A stretch of DNA of 64,000 bases from Ampullaceana balthica (Eukaryota; Mollusca; Gastropoda; Lymnaeidae). Position 1 is the first letter of the stretch. Each line of letters begins with the position of its first letter. Of this stretch, positions 59,028 through 64,000 are shown in pieces. The notes under the pieces were generated by a model, which searched no databases, was not told the origin of the DNA, and saw only the letters and a list, made by a program, of their open reading frames with translations. Position numbers and translations under genes: made by a program. The stretch spans positions 751,476-815,475 of the forward strand of contig CALYLW010000016.1 of NCBI GenBank assembly GCA_944989445.1, given 5' to 3'.

Positions 59028-59177
59028 GTAAAGGAGAATACATAGTAGTGTTGGCCCCAAGCTGAGACCGGAAGGGCTGTGAATGAAGAAATGGTGTTTC
59101 CGCATTCGAAGAGGACACAGAATATGTTATACATCCCCTCTCCTTGAAATGTGTAGCTAGAGGTACCGCCTTCTAGT
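59028..59177 (-). CDS. Gene B IgGFc-type domain exon
   Basis: Phase 2 at both ends, acceptor TTTTAG and donor GTAAGA. It has NIFCVLFECGNTISSFTALP and SAWGQHYYVFSF; the LP-x-S-x-x-GxxY motif is a hallmark of IgGFc-binding domains. Confidence 0.83.
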
Positions 59178-59314
59178 CTAAAACGAAATTGATAATGGCA
59201 AACATTAATCTTAGCATTGTTAGATAATTTCATACATTTTAATAGCGCTATGGCTGATTCCTTCAAATGTGTATGTTTTAACAATGCCTGGGGCTAATAA
59301 TAATAATAATAATT

Positions 59315-61155
59315 GATAATTTATATACGATACACAATGGAGTCCCCCAGGGAGGTGTTCTGTCACCCACACTGTTTCTAATTTTTATAAACGACTTACT
59401 TCAAATTATTCCTAGAAAAGTAAAAGGCAGCATGTACGCTGATGATCTGGCTGTACTTAGCACAGAAGAATACACAGGCACTTCAAAATTTAGGCTACAA
59501 GATGCTCTGACCAACCTCAACCTATGGTCTAAGGAATGGGGTATGACCATAAATTCCAAAAAAACTACCTACACAATCTTCTCCCTTTCAACCAAACAAC
59601 AAAGTATCAAACTAACCTTAGACAAAATAGTCCTGGAAAAAAAATGACAATCCGACATATCTAGGAGTTACGTTTGACCCAAGGCTAACCTGGAGAAACC
59701 AAATAGATAACGCACAAAAAAAAGGAATCCAAAGACTGGCGCTGATGAAAAAACTAGCTGGTTCAGACTGGGGCGCAAACCACTCCATCCTGAAGAAAAC
59801 ATACACCAGCTATATAAGACCTACCCTAGAATATGGATCCACAGTGTGGAGCACAGCAGCAAAATCCAACCTCCAAAAAATAGACAAAGTTCAAAACCTA
59901 GGGCTTCGAATAATTACAGGATCAATGAAAACTACCCCAATCAGAGCAATGGAGGACCTAGCTACCCTAAGCTCTATGGAAGTTAGACGAGAATCCAAAA
60001 CCTTAACACAGTTCACCAAATTAGAAGCATCAGTACATCACCCTCTAAAACCCAAGCTGCAAAAATCCTACTCAACTAAAAGACTCCAAAGAACAAACTT
60101 TATACAAGAAGCCAAACATCTAAAATCCAAACATAAAATTGATAACATTGTGATTGAAGCGACACATCCCCACAGCCACTTCCCACCCTGGGACCCAAGC
60201 CCACCTCTAATAATCAGAGACAACTTAACCAGCATAGGAAAAAAATCTGACTACACAACTGACATACTAAGAGTAACAGCAAATAGCATCATCAAAGAAC
60301 AATATCCTGAAAATTCCTGGATAAGAGTCTACACCGATGGCTCCTCAGAAAAAGCCACAAAAAATGGAGGAGCCGGCATTCTTATAGAGTGGCCTAACGG
60401 AGAACACCTTGAAAAAGCAACTGCCATAGGAAGTCTCTCAGATAGCACTAGAGCTGAAAGGAAAGCACTAGAGCTTGCCGCAAAAATTCTAACAAGTGAC
60501 CCCCACTCTAAAAACAGCCAGATTGTCATCCTCACTGATGCTAAGTCAGTGCTTCAGTCTCTCAAAAACCCAAACACTTTGATAAATCAGACACTCAGTA
60601 CAGAACTATTGAAACTGAGCAAAATAACAAAAGAACTTATTCTCCAATGGATCCCTGGACATGTGGAACTTGTAGGAAATGACACTGCTGACTCCTTGGC
60701 AAAAACTGGAGGAAGTCAAAACCAGGCAGAGCCATCTCTACACCACGAAGAAATCAAGGCAATGCTCAAAAGAAGTGAATCTGAAAGATGGTCCGAGCTC
60801 AAAGAAAACCACCCAAAAAGTGATGCATACTTCAAACTCCCCCGCAAATCACAAAACATCATTTTCAGGCTAAGGACGGGCCACAACAAACTTAGGCAAC
60901 ACATGTTCCGCAAACTTCGAATTGGAGAAAGCGAAATGTGCCCCTGCGGGATAGCTGCGGAAAATGCGGAACATGTTCTCCAAAACTGCCCTCTGTACCA
61001 CCATACCCGGACAGACATATGGCCCCAGGAAGCTACCCTCGATGACAAACTCTATGGTGGACTGGAACAACTGATAGCCACAGCGCAGTTCATCACAAAT
61101 ATAGGACTTGCTGTCTAAATCCTCTATCAAAAGATTTTGAGAACGAAGAAGAAGA
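59315..61155 (+). mobile_element. 5'-truncated LINE with reverse transcriptase and RNase H (I-clade-like)
   Basis: From 59330 the plus strand encodes VPQGGVLSPTLF and MYADDLAVLS (catalytic YADD). A one-base excess in an A-run at 59636-59643 breaks the frame; it resumes with NPTYLGVTF and runs open to 61118 (ORF 59745-61118, 457 aa). Its RNase H domain has all acidic positions: VYTDGSSE, TRAERKALEL, ILTDAKSV and WIPGHVELVGNDTADSLAK. A Cys/His cluster (MCPCG...HVLQNCPLYHH) follows. The 3' tail is GAAGAAGAAGAAG. It is antisense within an intron of gene B and lacks its endonuclease end. Confidence 0.88.
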
Positions 61156-61159
61156 AGAA

Positions 61160-61630
61160 GATAATTTATATAGCGCTGTATCCCAGTAAGGAACCGGGCT
61201 CATGGCGCTATACATGGAGATCATAACATACATATAATAATTAAATAACTATTCTTACCATAATATCAACGTAAAGGACAGTACATTACACATGAGCTAT
61301 GATAATCATTAAAAAAAATGTTGTTTCATTAATTTTGAAAATAAATTTTGAAAAGATGCGTCTTAAGTGCAGTCTTAAAGGACTTGGTAGTTAGAATACT
61401 ACGGATGTGTATTGGTAGAGAATTCCATTGTTTGGCTGCACAAAAAGAGAATGCCCTTTCGCCAAAAGTTTTATTTCGTGTCTTAGGAACACAGAGAATA
61501 CGTGTCGGCAGAAGAGCGTAGCTGACGACTGGGTGAGTAGACCGACAGAAGGTTAGTAAGATAGGAAGGAGATGAGTCAGAAAAGAAGTTGTGACAGAGA
61601 ACAGCCAATTTGTAATCAATTCGAGCTATT
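61160..61630 (-). mobile_element. LINE 3' end (L2-like)
   Basis: The minus frame (61329-61619) ends FGERAFSFCAAKQWNSLP...FKTALKTHLF, a standard LINE reverse-transcriptase C-terminus. Its tail contains GATACAGCGCTATATAAATT. It abuts the tail of the LINE on the opposite strand. Confidence 0.8.
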
Positions 61631-61997
61631 CAGGGGATTATAATACTTGTTGGTGTCATTGTGACGATTTAGTTCAATCAGCATCACTGCATAATTTTAT
61701 TTATTAGGACGCCTGTCATTTCCATGAGATGTTGGACATCATTACTGGTGATGTTGTAAATGGAAAAATAAATTTACATCGGTTTATGATCTTAAAAAAT
61801 AAATTTTGCAAAGGATTTTTATTTTTTAGCTGAAACACATTTATAACTGAAAAAAAGATTATTACTATTCATAAATTGAGTTATTAATAATTTTTAGATA
61901 CCGACAACTTCAGATGTTCTAGAATCTAGATAACGATGTATCATGCATGTCTCCATTTATGGCTAACTACAAAAAAGATTCAGCAGCGCAAGCTTAC

Positions 61998-62101
61998 CCG
62001 TGTGCAAGGTCTGCCTTCACCTCTATTTTAAGAGCGGTTTTTTCTTTTATCGTGTAACTCTCTGTGATGACAGCGCCATTGTCGTTGCTGGTCAACATCA
62101 C
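61998..62101 (-). CDS. Gene B IgGFc-type domain exon
   Basis: Phase 0 in, phase 2 out, acceptor TTGCAG and donor GTAAGC. Encodes VMLTSNDNGAVITESYTIKE and further beta-strand-like sequence. Confidence 0.76.
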
Positions 62102-62134
62102 CTGCAATTTAAAGATTGTCAAGAACACGCATGA

Positions 62135-62665
62135 GCTGGGTAAAGTGGTTGTCAGGTATGTGTTGGTACAACTGGGCGTGGTAAAGTGGTTGTCAGGCAT
62201 GTGTTGGTACAACTGGGCGTGGTAAAGTGGTTGTCAGGCATGTGTTGGTACAACTGGGCGTGGTACAGTGGTTATTAGGCATGTGTTGGTACAACTGGGC
62301 GTGGTAAAGTGGTTGTCAGCTATGTGTTGGTACAACTGGGCGTGGTAAAGTGGTTGTCAGGCATGTGTTGGTATCTCAGTACGGTGGTTGTCAGGTAAAT
62401 GTTGGTCATGCTGACCTTGGTACAGTGGTTATCAGTAACGTGTTGGCACGACTGATCTCGGTACGGTGGTTGTCAGGTAAATGTTGGTCATGCTGACCTT
62501 GGTACAGTGGTTATCAGTAACGTGTTGGCGCGACTGATCTCGGTACGGTGGTTGTCAGGTAAATGTTGGTCAGGCTGACCTTGTTACAGTGGTTAACAGT
62601 AACTTGTTGGTACAACTGATCTCGGTACGGTGTTAGTCAGGCTTGCATTTGGCCATGGCTTGAGT
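62135..62665. repeat. 41-bp minisatellite, about 12 copies
   Basis: The unit contains TGGTAAAGTGGTTGTCAGGC and ATGTGTTGGTACAACTGGGC. The right half is more diverged. It lies about 35 bp upstream of an acceptor of gene B. Confidence 0.9.
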
Positions 62666-63132
62666 TGAGTGAATAGGAGTTAAGAAGTGTATTTGTATTA
62701 TTTGTACGTGATATAACAGCTGTCTTGAATTGGCTTATTTTTTAGAGTTCAGTACAGTGGCATTCAGTCTTGTTTATGTATTTTATTTTAATTAAAAGTA
62801 TATAGGAAATTTCGAAACCTGCAAAGTTCCATAGAAACTTGTTATGTTTTTTTCCACACTGCATACTTATCTGTACTGCAAAAACAAATCTTTTTGGTCG
62901 AGATTTAAACGCTTTTGTCATTTTTTCAAGGTATTCATTATCTGCATTAGTTTGGTAAATAATTAAAAAGAGTTATTTTCATTTTCAATAAAATTTGATC
63001 TTATCAGCTTCTTATTGATGGCTTTAGTCAATAAATTTCCACGTGAATCAACATCGGAAAAAGGTGGGGGGAATATCCTGACATAGAAGTAAACGTCACT
63101 AAATATTTTCTTCTAAGGAAGACTTTACTTAC

Positions 63133-63242
63133 GTTCATCGATTGACTGGTCATACTTGTAAGATAAAACACGTACTTGTGGTGTTCTGAGGTGACCGATG
63201 GCATGGCCACCACGTAGATACAAGTCTCGTTCTTACGAGGAT
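63133..63242 (-). CDS. Gene B IgGFc-type domain exon (most 5' complete one)
   Basis: Phase 1 in, phase 0 out, acceptor TCACAG and donor GTAAGT. Encodes ETCIYVVAMPSVTSEHHKYV and FYLTSMTSQSMN, near the start of the domain. Confidence 0.76.
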
Positions 63243-63992
63243 CTGTGACAGGATTTAAAAAACAAGGGAAACAATTTAGACGGCCAATGACATCTATCTT
63301 TAAAACAATTTTGTTTTACTTTTTAAAGTCTTTGAATTTATTGTAATTTGAAAACGTGCTTTTTACGAAAGATAACATTTATCAAATAGCGAATATAACC
63401 CAAGATGATTCAATAAAAAACAATTGACTACAAGTATGTTTTTTTAAAAAATCCCGTTACCAACTTTAATGCAATGTGCCCCCCTCCTCTTCCATATGTT
63501 TTATGGAATTACAACTATAATATTTTATTTGTAAAAAAAAACAACATTTGATTTTATTCTATAAAGTAATTTATTGTCAATGGCAGTTTTAGTACAGACT
63601 ATCACATATTTAAGTATTTAAAGTGTATATATTTAAGTAAAATAATTCAAGCTTTTCCTTTCACCTGGTCTCTGAGAGCTATCTAGGCAAATTGACTGAA
63701 AGGGAAATATCCGTAGTAAGAGGAGTCACATTACAGAAATGACTCTAGTGATGAGCGCAGGGCAGATCACGTGTTAAATAAAAGTAAACGTGCGACAGCA
63801 AACTACATCTTTGTAAAACCTACAAACGTTTCCTGGAACACTCGTATCTCAAAATACAATTATTTTCAATGACATGAAATACACAAATCAAACGGTCTAA
63901 AATAAGCGATGTAGTAATAGATCTATATGTGATCATTATTTTTTAAAAAAAATCACATCTCTTCAACTGGATTTCATGTTTTTGTTGCTCAC

Positions 63993-64000
63993 CTTTCATT
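63993..64000 (-). CDS. Partial gene B exon at the window edge
   Basis: The last eight bases end at a good donor (AAAG|GTGAGC) in phase 1 if read ATG AAA G, which matches the acceptor phase of 63133-63242. Too short for more than a tentative call. Confidence 0.35.

Larger units (their letters stand above)
36435..64000 (-). other. Gene B: IgGFc-binding / EGF / galactose-binding receptor (whole locus, 5' end outside)
   Basis: Twenty-four exons (one cut by the window edge) can be chained with compatible phases, about 1,220 codons. The order is IgGFc-binding-type domain; EGF; galactose-binding domains 1 and 2; two EGF; galactose-binding domains 1 and 2; EGF; membrane span; cytoplasmic tail with an ITIM consensus. 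IgGFc-binding domains occur in mucin-like secreted proteins (FCGBP) and in many invertebrate surface proteins; here the domain tops a membrane receptor. Function is inferred to be extracellular recognition. The signal peptide lies beyond the window. A LINE with RNase H, several LINE fragments, a MITE and a SINE sit in the introns. Confidence 0.7.

Overview
The window looks like genomic DNA of a lophotrochozoan animal, most likely a gastropod mollusc (inference). It is AT-rich, with short phase-compatible exons separated by long introns full of minisatellites, LINE fragments, tRNA-derived SINEs and small DNA transposons. The only recognisable multi-exon genes encode cell-surface receptors built from EGF-like and galactose-binding (fucolectin / F5/8C-like) domains, an architecture frequent in molluscs. 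No bacterial-type gene, rRNA, tRNA gene or CRISPR array is seen.

Layout. 1-2055 (+): the end of a C2H2 zinc-finger gene and a separate zinc-finger exon, with a 26-bp minisatellite between them. 3865-25150 (-): receptor gene A, read right to left. It has five tandem copies of a signal-peptide exon, an EGF exon, two galactose-binding domains of two exons each, seven more EGF-like exons, then a terminal exon with a membrane span, an acidic run and RRGT repeats. 25.2-33.3 kb: AT-rich intergenic DNA with LINE 3' ends and two tandem copies of a small mobile element. 33381-35428 (-): a decayed copy of the last four exons of gene A. 36435-64000 (-): receptor gene B, entering from beyond the right edge. 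It has an IgGFc-binding-type domain over about nine exons, then EGF + two galactose-binding domains + EGF, the same module again, an EGF, a membrane span and a short cytoplasmic tail with an ITIM-consensus tyrosine.

All three loci lie on the minus strand and share exon phases and exon lengths, which points to tandem duplication and module shuffling. Nearly every ectodomain exon is phase 1 at both ends. Genes A and B would be type I membrane proteins with lectin-like extracellular parts, plausibly for recognition or adhesion (inference from domains).

The most unusual signal is that several minisatellites are amplified exon/intron junctions of these genes. There are 27 copies of a splice donor with the end of an EGF exon (39.8-40.7 kb), about 12 copies of a splice acceptor (34.2-34.6 kb), five copies of a signal-peptide exon with its donor (24.8-25.15 kb) and a doubled acceptor (43.0-43.1 kb).

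Exon boundaries were read by eye from splice consensus, reading frame and phase. No transcript evidence was available.
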